Positions 1-7,097 of a DNA stretch of 64,000 bases are shown here, in pieces. Numbering within the stretch: position 1 is the stretch's first letter; every line of letters begins with the position of its first letter. Made by a program: the position numbers and the translations under genes. Source of the stretch: Luteolibacter sp. SL250 (GTDB lineage: Bacteria; Verrucomicrobiota; Verrucomicrobiia; Verrucomicrobiales; Akkermansiaceae); assembly GCF_026625605.1 (NCBI RefSeq), contig NZ_CP113054.1, positions 992,001 to 1,056,000 on the forward strand, given 5' to 3'. Below the pieces are notes generated by a model. The model saw only the letters and a program-made list of their open reading frames with translations, was not told the origin of the DNA and did no database searches.

Positions 1-2
1 AG

Positions 3-548
3 TTCGGAAGAATGTTGCACGCGGAGATGGATGCCTTATTAGAATGTGCTAAACGGGGAGTTGCTACCGCGGATACGGAGATGTACGTGACAACTTTCCC
101 ATGTCATAATTGTGCAAAGCATATCATAGGTGCAGGTGTTTCGCGTGTGGTGTATATTGAACCTTACCAGAAAAGCAAGGCCCCGGAGTTTCATGACGAT
201 TCATGTGAATATTTAGATAGTCCTGGAAGTGGGACGATGTCGGAGCGATTGGTATTTACTCCGTTTGAGGGATTGGGGCCGCGCTATTATATGATGCTAT
301 TTTCAATGATGCTAAGTCCGGGTGCTGAGAAAAAAAGAAGAGGTGAAGGAGGTAAGAAGCTCATATTTGATAAGGCTAATGCTGTTCCAAGGCTGAAGAT
401 GCTTCCTCAGAATTATCTGCAATTAGAGGAATATGTGCTTCATGAGTTAGAGTCTAGTTTGGAGCCGAAAGCTGGAGGCTCAAGAGGCGCTAGGCGTTCT
501 AAGCCTTATCTGAAGAAGGGGCGTAGGCATGGTGCGCAAAACAAATGA
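3..548 (+). CDS. avcD: Anti-phage dCTP/cytidine deaminase (AvcD-like), C-terminal part
   Basis: The reading frame is open to the left edge, so the true start lies outside the window and about 181 codons are visible. The visible part is the zinc-dependent deaminase domain: an HAE motif (nt 18-26) supplies the zinc-ligand His and the catalytic Glu, and PCHNC (nt 99-113) supplies the two zinc-ligand Cys. The conserved stretch VVYIEPYQKSKA and the following HDD match the deaminase half of AvcD proteins. These deplete cytidine nucleotides during phage infection and normally carry an N-terminal P-loop NTPase domain, which would lie upstream here. The C-terminus is basic. The gene is AT-richer than the rest of the window, consistent with transfer in a defence island. 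A plain dCMP deaminase is the alternative, but the long C-terminal tail favours AvcD. Confidence 0.82.
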   Translation, partial: FGRMLHAEMDALLECAKRGVATADTEMYVTTFPCHNCAKHIIGAGVSRVVYIEPYQKSKAPEFHDDSCEYLDSPGSGTMSERLVFTPFEGLGPRYYMMLFSMMLSPGAEKKRRGEGGKKLIFDKANAVPRLKMLPQNYLQLEEYVLHELESSLEPKAGGSRGARRSKPYLKKGRRHGAQNK

Positions 549-570
549 ATAACTATTTTTGAAAATTTAA

Positions 571-598
571 TTGACATTGCGATAATAACATATATATT
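571..598 (+). promoter_or_regulatory. Sigma-70-type promoter (TTGACA-16-TATATT)
   Basis: A perfect -35 TTGACA (571-576) is followed after 16 bases by TATATT (593-598) in AT-rich DNA just after the deaminase stop. The expected transcription start is about 605-607, at or next to the ATG at 607. Any message for the small ORF would therefore be leaderless or nearly so. It faces the intrinsic terminator at 822-856. Confidence 0.6.
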
Positions 599-606
599 TA
601 TTGCCG

Positions 607-798
607 ATGAAACCAGTCCTGCGATCTTCTCTTTCTCCTGCATTTGTTGAAAAATTTGATCAAGCGCCTAAAAGTAAATCATCAACTTACCAAGATACCG
701 TTAGGTATTTTAGTGGTTCCATAGACACAAGAAATTCAAATTCAAAAGATGAAGTGTCACGTCTTGGTGTGGATCGAATCAGATCTCCTAAGAGATAA
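607..798 (+). CDS. Small hypothetical protein, or an sRNA unit
   Basis: A 63-codon open frame starts at ATG 607; an in-frame TTG at 601 is also possible. The product would be polar, basic and Ser/Lys-rich, with no signal peptide, membrane segment or motif I recognise. It sits between a near-consensus promoter (571-598) and an intrinsic terminator (822-856), so the segment is very probably transcribed as a discrete RNA of about 245-250 nt. The ATG coincides with the predicted transcription start and no Shine-Dalgarno sequence can be placed. The transcript may therefore be non-coding, with the ORF incidental. Base composition resembles the neighbouring deaminase rather than the chromosome. Known AvcD systems carry a partner sRNA (AvcI), but it lies upstream of avcD, so equivalence is only a guess. 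Confidence 0.33.
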   Translation: MKPVLRSSLSPAFVEKFDQAPKSKSSTYQDTVRYFSGSIDTRNSNSKDEVSRLGVDRIRSPKR

Positions 799-821
799 TA
801 TAAGTGATAATCTTATTGAAG

Positions 822-856
822 ATGCAAAGGCGGTCATGCGTCTTTGCATTTTTTTT
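822..856 (+). terminator. Intrinsic terminator
   Basis: An 11-bp stem, ATGCAAAGGCG (822-832) with CGTCTTTGCAT (839-849), contains one G-U pair and a 6-nt loop. It is followed directly by an eight-T run. It ends the short transcription unit that starts at the promoter at 571-598. Confidence 0.8.
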
Positions 857-1415
857 GAGGGTTCATGTCAGGTTGTATATCTGATATGCGAGATCATCCG
901 ACGAATTATTTCGGGCATCAGTCTGTGCAGTCATGCTTGGTGTTGCTATAAGTGGTGGTGTCATTCTTGCAGGTTTCCTGCATGCGGGGCCGGTTTATTT
1001 CGAGACGAAGCCGACTAGGTGCCAGACAGCAACTTTCTATGAGAACAGCTGGAGAGGGGGTGATAAACACCACACCTATCGGTATCTCTCAAGTCGACCA
1101 GCTACCATATCGGTTGGAAACCCGTTTTCCATAGGCGGATTCGGCCGCACATTGCCTGCCAACAAGCATGAGCAGCTCAAGACGAGGGAAATGTGTCCGT
1201 GGCGATCAGGTCGGGTCGTCTCTGTGAAGCCATGAAGAGGTGTTAGATGGAACCTGTACGAAGGAGAGTAGGGCCCACGGGAAGTGGGTTGCTGCTATAA
1301 GGATTATCCATCGCGACAGCACCAATACCGTGGTTTGTAAAAATCTCGTGGCGTTAACAGGGCGCTATGAAAGCGGCAGCGTTGGATTTTCCCCTTATTC
1401 CGTCCGATGGGAATG
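857..1415. other. Unassigned AT-richer intergenic stretch
   Basis: This 559-nt stretch lies between the terminator and the 3' end of the DUF533 gene. Short open frames exist on the + strand, for example 933-1235 with a hydrophobic N-terminus. None has a convincing ribosome site, family motif or coherent composition. Small hairpins occur, such as CCCAC/GTGGG near 1275-1290. It may be decayed island DNA or may hold an untranslated RNA. I found no tRNA, transposase or CRISPR signature. Confidence 0.4.
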
Positions 1416-2129
1416 TCATTCCCTCTCCAGCGTCTCATGGACCGTCTTCACCAACTGCTCATCCAGTTTGAGCGAGCTGGCCAGACGGCGGAGGAAGAGG
1501 TGCTCCGAGGGTGAGTCCAGGTCGATGGCGGTGAGGGCGGCGCCGTAGATCTCGCTGGCTTCCTCCGGGCCGTTGGCCAGACCGGCGATGTGCTCGACGG
1601 TGGGCGGGGCGTTGAGGGCGCTGGTGAGCCGCGCTTTTTCCGCAGGCTCCACCGGGGCCTGGTCGATGGCACCGGCCAGGGCGGTCATTTCGATGCTGTC
1701 GATGGTGCCGTCCGCCGCCGCGGCGGCGATCATCGCGAGGATCATCTTCATCGGCAGCTCGCCGGTGACCTTCACCTGCACGGCGGCCACCTCCAGATTC
1801 GCCGGCAGCGGCGGGGGAGGGGTGGCCGGGGCGGGTGCCGGGGTCGCGGGAAGCGCGGCCGCCGTCTGGGAAACCTGCTGGCTCTGCTGCCACTTCTGGT
1901 AGGCGTAGTAGCCTATCCCCGCCAGTGCCGCCATGCCGCCCACCTTCACCGCGTTTTTCTGGATCTTGCTCCGCGCCTTGGAATTCATCAGCACGGAAAC
2001 CAGCGCGCCGGACGCCGCCCCACCGAGGGCACCCTGCGTGCCCGCCCCGCCCAGCAAGCTGCCGAGCAGCGCCTTCGGGTCGCCTTTGACTTTCTGGCTC
2101 AGACTGGAAAAGAGGGAATCGAGTGACAT
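1416..2129 (-). CDS. DUF533 / TerB-like membrane-associated protein
   Basis: The product has 237 residues. The N-terminal third is Gly/Ala-rich (residues 20-50) with a hydrophobic segment around 61-78 that could anchor it in the inner membrane. A Pro/Ala-rich linker of about 20 residues follows. The C-terminal 120 residues form an all-helical acidic domain with the pattern MKMILAMIAAAAADGTID, typical of DUF533 (YebE-type) and the TerB superfamily, where the Asp-rich loop is a likely metal site. The function of the family is unknown. It is transcribed leftwards, away from the repeat-rich gap at 2130-2887. Its 3' end borders the AT-rich island, so it marks the edge of the normal chromosome. Confidence 0.85.
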   Translation of the reverse strand: MSLDSLFSSLSQKVKGDPKALLGSLLGGAGTQGALGGAASGALVSVLMNSKARSKIQKNAVKVGGMAALAGIGYYAYQKWQQSQQVSQTAAALPATPAPAPATPPPPLPANLEVAAVQVKVTGELPMKMILAMIAAAAADGTIDSIEMTALAGAIDQAPVEPAEKARLTSALNAPPTVEHIAGLANGPEEASEIYGAALTAIDLDSPSEHLFLRRLASSLKLDEQLVKTVHETLERE

Positions 2130-2251
2130 GGTTCGGGGTCGTGTTGGGAAATCGCGTCACCCTACCCCGGACCCCGCCCCCGTCAAATGGGGGCGGTTGG
2201 AAATCAGGATCTCCTCGCTTCGAAAGCTCCGTCCGGGATGTGGAAAGGATG

Positions 2252-2364
2252 ACCACTGATTACACTGATCACTGATTCACTGATTTGAAGAGAGGGGAAG
2301 GTACCCGTTTGAGGTCATCTTTCCCGATTCTGAATCAGTAAATCAGTGTATTCAGCGGTTATCA
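2252..2364. repeat. Inverted array of CACTGATT heptamer-type repeats
   Basis: The left arm (2252-2285) contains four direct copies of CACTGAT(T). The right arm (2330-2364) contains the complementary AATCAGTG-type units. About 45 nt separate them, so the region can fold into a long imperfect hairpin. It lies in the non-coding gap 2130-2887. I see no adjoining ORF it could belong to. Confidence 0.55.
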
Positions 2365-2426
2365 GACCGCTTTCACCCGGCAGCAACCGGACCCGATTGC
2401 GTTTTCTCCCCACCCGCGGCAGATGG

Positions 2427-2575
2427 ACGGCGGGACGGCCGCGCCATCACGGCTGGGTGGATGGAATGCGTCCTTCCGATCCCAATGACACCTGAATCGC
2501 CATCCTTCCGGCAAGCGGTGTCGCATGACCTGAGGGAGTATTTTCTCAACCGTAATGGCGCAGCCATTCCGCTAC
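2427..2575. repeat. Family 1 palindromic element (MITE/REP-like), copy A
   Basis: The 149-nt element has terminal inverted repeats: a degenerate left end (2427-2447, around GGCCGCGCCAT) and a right end at 2553-2575 containing AATGGCGCAGCCATTCCGC. A second copy lies at 61279-61423. Both share the ends and an internal stretch of the pattern CGATcCCAATG/CGATtCCAATG. It contains no ORF, so it would be non-autonomous. Confidence 0.65.
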
Positions 2576-2618
2576 CCACCCCGTGGCGGCAATCGAAGAT
2601 GGAAGGCAGAACCGCTGA

Positions 2619-2759
2619 TTCAATCCGCCCTCAATCACCCCGAAGGCCGGTGGCAACTACCGCGTGAAGGGAATACTCGAGCCGAAGGGCCAGGAGTCCG
2701 TCTGGCTGGTGGACGAAAAGACCGGCAGGATCATCGGCGAAGAGATCATGAAAGGGTGA
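2619..2759 (+). pseudogene. C-terminal remnant of a small protein gene
   Basis: A frame open from 2619 to the TGA at 2757-2759 encodes about 46 residues. They look strongly protein-like (KGILEPKGQESVWLVDEKTG, then IIGEEIMKG). The frame has no ATG, and a stop at 2616-2618 closes it upstream, right after palindromic element copy A (2427-2575). The simplest reading is the 3' end of a gene whose 5' part was lost or displaced when the repeat arrived. I do not recognise the family. Confidence 0.4.
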
Positions 2760-2764
2760 CCACC

Positions 2765-2787
2765 GTGGCTGCCGCGTCCCGCGGCAG
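2765..2787. repeat. Family 2 palindrome, solitary end
   Basis: A 23-nt palindrome (GTGGCTGCCGCGTCCC, then GCGGCAG) nearly identical to the ends of the complete element at 52098-52186. Sequence to about 2830 (GCGATGTTGGAACC) may be the decayed interior. It resembles a REP/Y-REP unit. Confidence 0.55.
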
Positions 2788-2887
2788 GATGTGGACCGCG
2801 CATGCCGGCCGGCGATGTTGGAACCCCGCTTTGAGGCCAGACCGATAATGGATTGCGGAGCATGGCATTTCTGATATCCCGATAGCG

Positions 2888-3607
2888 ATGAAGCTTCCTC
2901 TGATCTGCCTCCTGTGCATGGCGGGAATCGTCCTTTCGGCGGAGCCGGTGAAGTTCCCCCTGGAGCTGGGCTCCCTGACGACCGTCGGTGCGGGCAGCCG
3001 CACCTTCGATGGCGTGAAGGTGGTCAGCAGCGACGCCATCGGCATCAAGATCATGCACGAAGGCGGGACCTCCCGCATCGCCTATGACAAGCTGCCGCCG
3101 GAGCTGAGGCAGCGTTTCGCCGTGGATCCGGAGGCGGCGAAGGAACAACTGCGCAAGGAAGCGGAGCAGAACGCCGCCCACGACCGCGCGGTGGGGGATG
3201 GCATGCAGACGCCCGGCGCGGACGGGGGCAAAACACCCTTGCCGGACATGGCGAAGCCCCAGGTGCCGGGGCAAGCGGATGAGAACTCCGACGAAGCCTT
3301 TCTCAACCGGATACTGGGTGAGGACAAGCCGGATGCAACAGGCAGGACGAAAGCGGAGAAGATCGTGTTGATGAAGGGTTACGTCGCCCACCTGAAGCAG
3401 CAGATCGCGAAACTGGATGAGGATCTCAAGAAGCGGGAGGAGCGCGCTTCCCGCAGCAGCACCAGGAGTTCGAACCGCGGAAGTGGAGTGGGCAAGCTGG
3501 GAGAGTTGGGCGCGCATCACGAGAAATACCACGAAGCGCGCAAGCAGATCCATGACAAGCTGAAGGACGCCGAGAAGGATCTCTTCGACCTGGAGTCCGG
3601 CAACTGA
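2888..3607 (+). CDS. Secreted hypothetical protein with C-terminal coiled coil
   Basis: The product has 239 residues and a clear signal peptide (residues 1-17, cleavage near LSA-EP). The N-terminal domain (residues 20-80) has the pattern GVKVVSSDAIGIKIMHEGGT followed by RIAYDKLPPELRQRF. I know this from many secreted Verrucomicrobia proteins of unknown role, where it forms a small beta-rich module ending in an LPPELRxRF helix. The middle is charged and low-complexity. Residues 155-235 are Lys/Glu-rich with heptad spacing, consistent with a coiled coil. It is followed after 57 nt by a lipoprotein gene on the same strand. No enzymatic motif is visible. Confidence 0.8.
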   Translation: MKLPLICLLCMAGIVLSAEPVKFPLELGSLTTVGAGSRTFDGVKVVSSDAIGIKIMHEGGTSRIAYDKLPPELRQRFAVDPEAAKEQLRKEAEQNAAHDRAVGDGMQTPGADGGKTPLPDMAKPQVPGQADENSDEAFLNRILGEDKPDATGRTKAEKIVLMKGYVAHLKQQIAKLDEDLKKREERASRSSTRSSNRGSGVGKLGELGAHHEKYHEARKQIHDKLKDAEKDLFDLESGN

Positions 3608-3664
3608 CGGCGGGGGGGCGATGCCTCTGGACAGGACCCAGTGGATAGGTAGCCTCCGCCTCCG

Positions 3665-4273
3665 ATGAAACCTGCCCTGAGATCCACGCTGCTTCTTCTT
3701 TCCTTTCTCGTTGCCAGCCTGTTCGCCACCAGTTGCGCCACTTTGCCGAAGAACCAGCTTCCCAAGGTCTCCGGCACCCCCGCCGCCACGGGCAAAAAGG
3801 TCTCCCTGACCTATACCATCAAGTCGGGCCACAATCTGACCGGCAGCCGCACGGAAGGCACGGCCCAGCAGAACGGCATCTATGAGAAGGCACTGGTCTC
3901 CGCCATGGAGAAGAGCGGACGTTTTTCCTCCGTGAAGTCCGGCAAGGGTGGTGCCGTCCATCTGGATGTGGACATGCTCAACCACGGCAACGGCGGCCTC
4001 GCCTTTGTCTCCGGTTTCATCTCCGGCTTCTCCCTCTTCACCATCCCGGGCGGTGGTTCCGACAACTACACCCTCACCGCCAACGCCCGCACCGCCTCCG
4101 GCAGATCCCGTGAGTATCGGCTGGACGATGGTGCCACCACCGTCTTCTGGTTGCCGCTGATTTTCGCCGCCCCTTTCGCCAATCCCATGCAGGTCATGCC
4201 GGAGGTGCACGAAAACATGTTCGCCAACCTCGTCCCGGCCATGGAACGCGACGGCCTCATCCCCCGGAACTGA
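3665..4273 (+). CDS. Putative lipoprotein
   Basis: The product has 202 residues and a type II signal peptide whose lipobox ends at Cys24 (FATSC). Two hydrophobic stretches near residues 117-136 and 163-178 could associate with the membrane. Between them lies a soluble part containing an ENxFANLVPAMERDG-like C-terminal helix. The layout (Cys anchor, a domain built per user subunit, Gly-rich hydrophobic middle) resembles DUF4136-like outer-membrane lipoproteins, but I cannot place it in a named family. It shares its strand with the preceding secreted-protein gene and could be co-transcribed with it. Ddh follows 69 nt downstream. Confidence 0.75.
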   Translation: MKPALRSTLLLLSFLVASLFATSCATLPKNQLPKVSGTPAATGKKVSLTYTIKSGHNLTGSRTEGTAQQNGIYEKALVSAMEKSGRFSSVKSGKGGAVHLDVDMLNHGNGGLAFVSGFISGFSLFTIPGGGSDNYTLTANARTASGRSREYRLDDGATTVFWLPLIFAAPFANPMQVMPEVHENMFANLVPAMERDGLIPRN

Positions 4274-4342
4274 AGGAAAGTGCCTCCATTCCTCCGGCAG
4301 AGGCATTGACAATCAGCCGTCTCCGGAAGTTAGCTCCGCTCC

Positions 4343-5305
4343 ATGAATCAAATTCATGTTGGAATCGTCGGCTACGGAAACCTGGGCCGGGGCGCGGAGG
4401 CGGCCATCTCCATCAGTCCGGATATGGAACTGAAGGCGGTATTCAGCCGCCGTGAACTGGACCACCCCCTCTACGCGCCGATGGACGGCATCCTGGCGTG
4501 GAAGGAGAAGCTGGACGTGCTGATCCTCTGCGGCGGGTCCGCCACCGATCTGCCGGTGCAGGGACCGGAACTGGCGGAACATTTCACCATCGTGGACAGC
4601 TTCGACACCCATGCCCGCATCCCTGAATACCATGCCACGGTCGATGGTGCGGCGGGCAAGGGCGGGAAGATCGCCGTCATTTCCACCGGTTGGGATCCGG
4701 GCCTTTTCTCGATCATGCGCGTGCTGTTCGAGGCCGTGCTGCCGCAGGGGAAGGAATACACCTTCTGGGGCAGGGGCGTGAGCCAGGGCCACTCCGATGC
4801 CATCCGCCGTGTTCCCGGCGTGCGGGACGGCCGGCAATACACCATCCCATCGGATGCGGCGCTGGAGCAGGTGCGCGGTGGCGGAAATCCGGATCTGTCC
4901 ACCCGGGAGAAGCACACCCGCGTCTGCTACGTGGTGCTGGAGGACGGCGCGGATGCGGCGGTGGTGGAAAGCGCCATCGTCAACATGCCGAACTACTTCG
5001 CGGACTATGACACCACCGTGAATTTCATCAGCCAGGAGGAACTGGAGCGCGACCACGCGGGCCTCCCGCACGGAGGGTTCGTCCTGCGTTCCGGAGAGAC
5101 CGCGCATGGCAACAAGCACCTGGTCGAGTTCGGCATCAAGCTGGACAGCAACCCGGAGTTCACCTCCAGCGTGCTCATCGCCTACGCGCGGGCGGCGGTC
5201 CGTCTATTCCGGCGTGGGGAAAGCGGTGCCCGCACCGTGTTCGACATCCCGGTGGGCCTGCTTTCGCAGCACTCCGCGGAGGATCTGCGGAAAGCCGCGC
5301 TGTGA
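4343..5305 (+). CDS. ddh: meso-Diaminopimelate D-dehydrogenase
   Basis: This 320-residue enzyme reductively aminates L-2-amino-6-oxopimelate (tetrahydrodipicolinate) to meso-diaminopimelate with NADPH and ammonia. It gives a one-step route to lysine and to the peptidoglycan cross-linking residue. The N-terminal Rossmann motif GIVGYGNLG (residues 7-15) binds NADPH. The substrate-domain signatures STGWDPGLFS and GRGVSQGHSDAIRRVPGV are both present and diagnostic of Ddh. Length equals the family norm. It sits alone between a lipoprotein gene and a convergent SDR gene. Other lysine-pathway genes are not in the window, so whether it replaces or supplements the DapL or acylated route cannot be judged. 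Confidence 0.95.
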   Translation: MNQIHVGIVGYGNLGRGAEAAISISPDMELKAVFSRRELDHPLYAPMDGILAWKEKLDVLILCGGSATDLPVQGPELAEHFTIVDSFDTHARIPEYHATVDGAAGKGGKIAVISTGWDPGLFSIMRVLFEAVLPQGKEYTFWGRGVSQGHSDAIRRVPGVRDGRQYTIPSDAALEQVRGGGNPDLSTREKHTRVCYVVLEDGADAAVVESAIVNMPNYFADYDTTVNFISQEELERDHAGLPHGGFVLRSGETAHGNKHLVEFGIKLDSNPEFTSSVLIAYARAAVRLFRRGESGARTVFDIPVGLLSQHSAEDLRKAAL

Positions 5306-5342
5306 ACGTCCGCTGCGGGTGAGGGGCGGAAACATCCGGGCC

Positions 5343-6023
5343 CTACTGCGGGGCGGTCAGGGACTTGCCATTGTCCCGCGGGCCGAGGCTTTCGAGGAAC
5401 GGCACCGCCTTCTCCGCCCATGTGGCAGGGTCCGGGTAATCATGGGAGTCCTCGCCGAAGGTGCTCCTGAGCATGTCCGTATCGATGATGCCCGGGTTCA
5501 GCGCGACGGCGGCCATTCCGTTCGGGAGCTCCTGTGCCAGCGCTTGCGTCAGTCCCTCCACGCCCCACTTCGTGCAGCAGTAGGGAGCGACCTCCGGTGA
5601 GGTGGATCGACCCCAGCCGGAGGAAAAATTCACCACCACCCCGCTGCCCCGGCCGGTCATCGCGGGGAGGAAGGCCCACAGCACATGGTGGACGCCTTTC
5701 AGGTTCACATCGATGACGCGGGAAAACTCCTCCGGCGGAACTTCCCACAGCGGGGCGTTGCCGTTGATGACGGCGGCGTTGTTCAGCAGCAGGTCAGGGG
5801 CACCGGGTCCGTCCATCACATCCTGCGCGAAGGCGGCGACTTCCGCGGAGGATGTCACATCGCACGGACGGATGAAATGCCCGTCCCCCAGCTCCGCCGC
5901 CAGCCGGTCGGCCGCCTCCGCCTTTGTTCCGCATCCGGAGACCTTCCAGCCACGGGCGGCGAATGAACGGGCCATCTCCAGGCCCAGGCCGCGCGTGCAG
6001 CCGGTGATGAGGACGTGCTTCAT
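5343..6023 (-). CDS. Short-chain dehydrogenase/reductase (SDR)
   Basis: This is a 226-residue classical SDR. The chosen ATG (6021-6023) starts MKHVLITG, directly before the nucleotide-binding motif TGCTRGLG (residues 7-14); longer frames add unsupported residues. The NNAA motif in the Rossmann core, the catalytic Ser of NFSSGWG and the YCCTK (YxxxK) pair are all visible, so it should be an active NAD(P)(H)-dependent oxidoreductase. Substrate cannot be read from sequence. It converges with ddh (37 nt between stops) and diverges from the phosphotransferase gene at 6130, with a gap of 106 nt that must hold both promoters. Confidence 0.88.
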   Translation of the reverse strand: MKHVLITGCTRGLGLEMARSFAARGWKVSGCGTKAEAADRLAAELGDGHFIRPCDVTSSAEVAAFAQDVMDGPGAPDLLLNNAAVINGNAPLWEVPPEEFSRVIDVNLKGVHHVLWAFLPAMTGRGSGVVVNFSSGWGRSTSPEVAPYCCTKWGVEGLTQALAQELPNGMAAVALNPGIIDTDMLRSTFGEDSHDYPDPATWAEKAVPFLESLGPRDNGKSLTAPQ

Positions 6024-6129
6024 GGCATCCGTACTATACTCTCCGCCGGAGGAATGCACCCGCATTTCCTGATGCCGTTATCGCTTGATCCGGCGGCTCC
6101 CGCGTGGTCCATCTCCTTGGCCTTTCCTC

Positions 6130-7008
6130 ATGCCGACCGAAGATATCACCGCTCCCATCCACGCTGCCACGGAGACCGCCAGGAACCATGGCATCATCGC
6201 GGATCGGTGTGAAATCCTCCAGCGGGCGAACACCCTGGTGCTGCGGCTGACGGAAACCTTGGTCGCACGCGTTGTGCTGGATCCGGATGGTCCCCGCCAA
6301 GGTCTGGAGTGGTTTGAGCGGGAAAACGCGGTGGCCCGCCACCTCGCGGAGCTGGAGGCACCGGTCATCCCCATGCATCCGGACATCCCTCCGGGGCCGC
6401 ATGAACACTCCGGCTACCCGATGAATTTCTGGCAATACGTCACCCGGTCCGGGATGGAACCGGAGCCTGGGGAGATCGGCCGGACCTTGTTCCGCTGCCA
6501 CGAGCTGCTGCGCTCGTTCCGGGGTGATCTTCCGGAACTTGCCATCCCGGTGGAGAGCCTGAAACTTCTGGATTCCCTGGAAGAACAGGCCGCGTTCCCT
6601 GCCTCCGTCATCCGGTTGCTGCGCGGTCGTCTGGTGTCCTCGCTGGCGGCCTTGCGGGCGTATCCCATGCAGCCACTGCACGGCGACGCCCATATGGGCA
6701 ACCTCATGAATACCACCGGCGGGCTTCTGTGGACGGATTGGGAGGATACCTTTTCCGGTCCCGTGGAGTGGGATCTCGCCTCCATCATCTGGAACGCCCG
6801 GCTGCTTGATGGAGAGCACGCGACGGCGGACGGCATCCTTTCCGCCTATGAAGCGGAAGGCGGCGCCATCCATGCGGAGGCGCTGCACCATGGCTTGGTC
6901 GCCCGGGCGGCGGTGATGAGCGCCTGGTATCCCATCCTTTATCCGGAGCCCTCGGCGGACCGGCAGGACAAGCTCCGGCGGCGGCTGGAGTGGCTGGAGA
7001 CTTGCTGA
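6130..7008 (+). CDS. Aminoglycoside phosphotransferase (APH)-family kinase
   Basis: The product has 292 residues in the protein-kinase-like fold family. The catalytic loop HGDAHMGN lies near residue 184 and the metal-binding DWED follows about 18 residues later; both are canonical for APH/choline-kinase-type small-molecule kinases. The start at 6130 (MPTEDITAPIHAA) is preferred over an upstream in-frame TTG, whose extension looks non-coding. The substrate is unknown. Chromosomal members in environmental bacteria usually phosphorylate sugars, amino alcohols or homoserine-like compounds and do not confer antibiotic resistance. The next gene starts 89 nt downstream on the same strand. Confidence 0.88.
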   Translation: MPTEDITAPIHAATETARNHGIIADRCEILQRANTLVLRLTETLVARVVLDPDGPRQGLEWFERENAVARHLAELEAPVIPMHPDIPPGPHEHSGYPMNFWQYVTRSGMEPEPGEIGRTLFRCHELLRSFRGDLPELAIPVESLKLLDSLEEQAAFPASVIRLLRGRLVSSLAALRAYPMQPLHGDAHMGNLMNTTGGLLWTDWEDTFSGPVEWDLASIIWNARLLDGEHATADGILSAYEAEGGAIHAEALHHGLVARAAVMSAWYPILYPEPSADRQDKLRRRLEWLETC

Positions 7009-7097
7009 AAGTTAGTTTGTTGTGGGGAGGGTGGGAATGTGTGACAAATCCGTTTCGCTTGCACATTTGTGGGGGTTTACCACAGTTCTCGCCGCCC

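Noticed and set aside
933..1235. 100-codon ORF with hydrophobic N-terminus
   Set aside because: No ribosome site, no recognisable family and an implausible composition after residue 25; I left it as unassigned sequence.
857..1415. Possible group II intron, tRNA or riboswitch
   Set aside because: I looked for a domain V-type hairpin, a T-loop GTTCRA with acceptor stem and common riboswitch cores and could not place any of them convincingly.
2427..2575. Complete insertion sequence
   Set aside because: The element is under 150 nt and holds no transposase frame in any of six frames, so at most it is a non-autonomous derivative.
2657..4312. Long open frame (551 codons) on the minus strand
   Set aside because: It lies antisense to the secreted-protein and lipoprotein genes, which have signal peptides and family patterns. 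Its translation is Gly/Arg/His-rich with no coherent domain, typical of antisense frames in G+C-rich DNA.
4274..4330. Terminator between the lipoprotein gene and ddh
   Set aside because: A short TGCCTC/GAGGCA hairpin is present but has only six pairs and no T-run, so I did not list it.
6130..7008. Antibiotic-resistance aminoglycoside phosphotransferase
   Set aside because: The HGDxHxGN and DWED motifs show only the kinase family. Nothing in sequence or context points to aminoglycosides, and there is no mobile element next to it.
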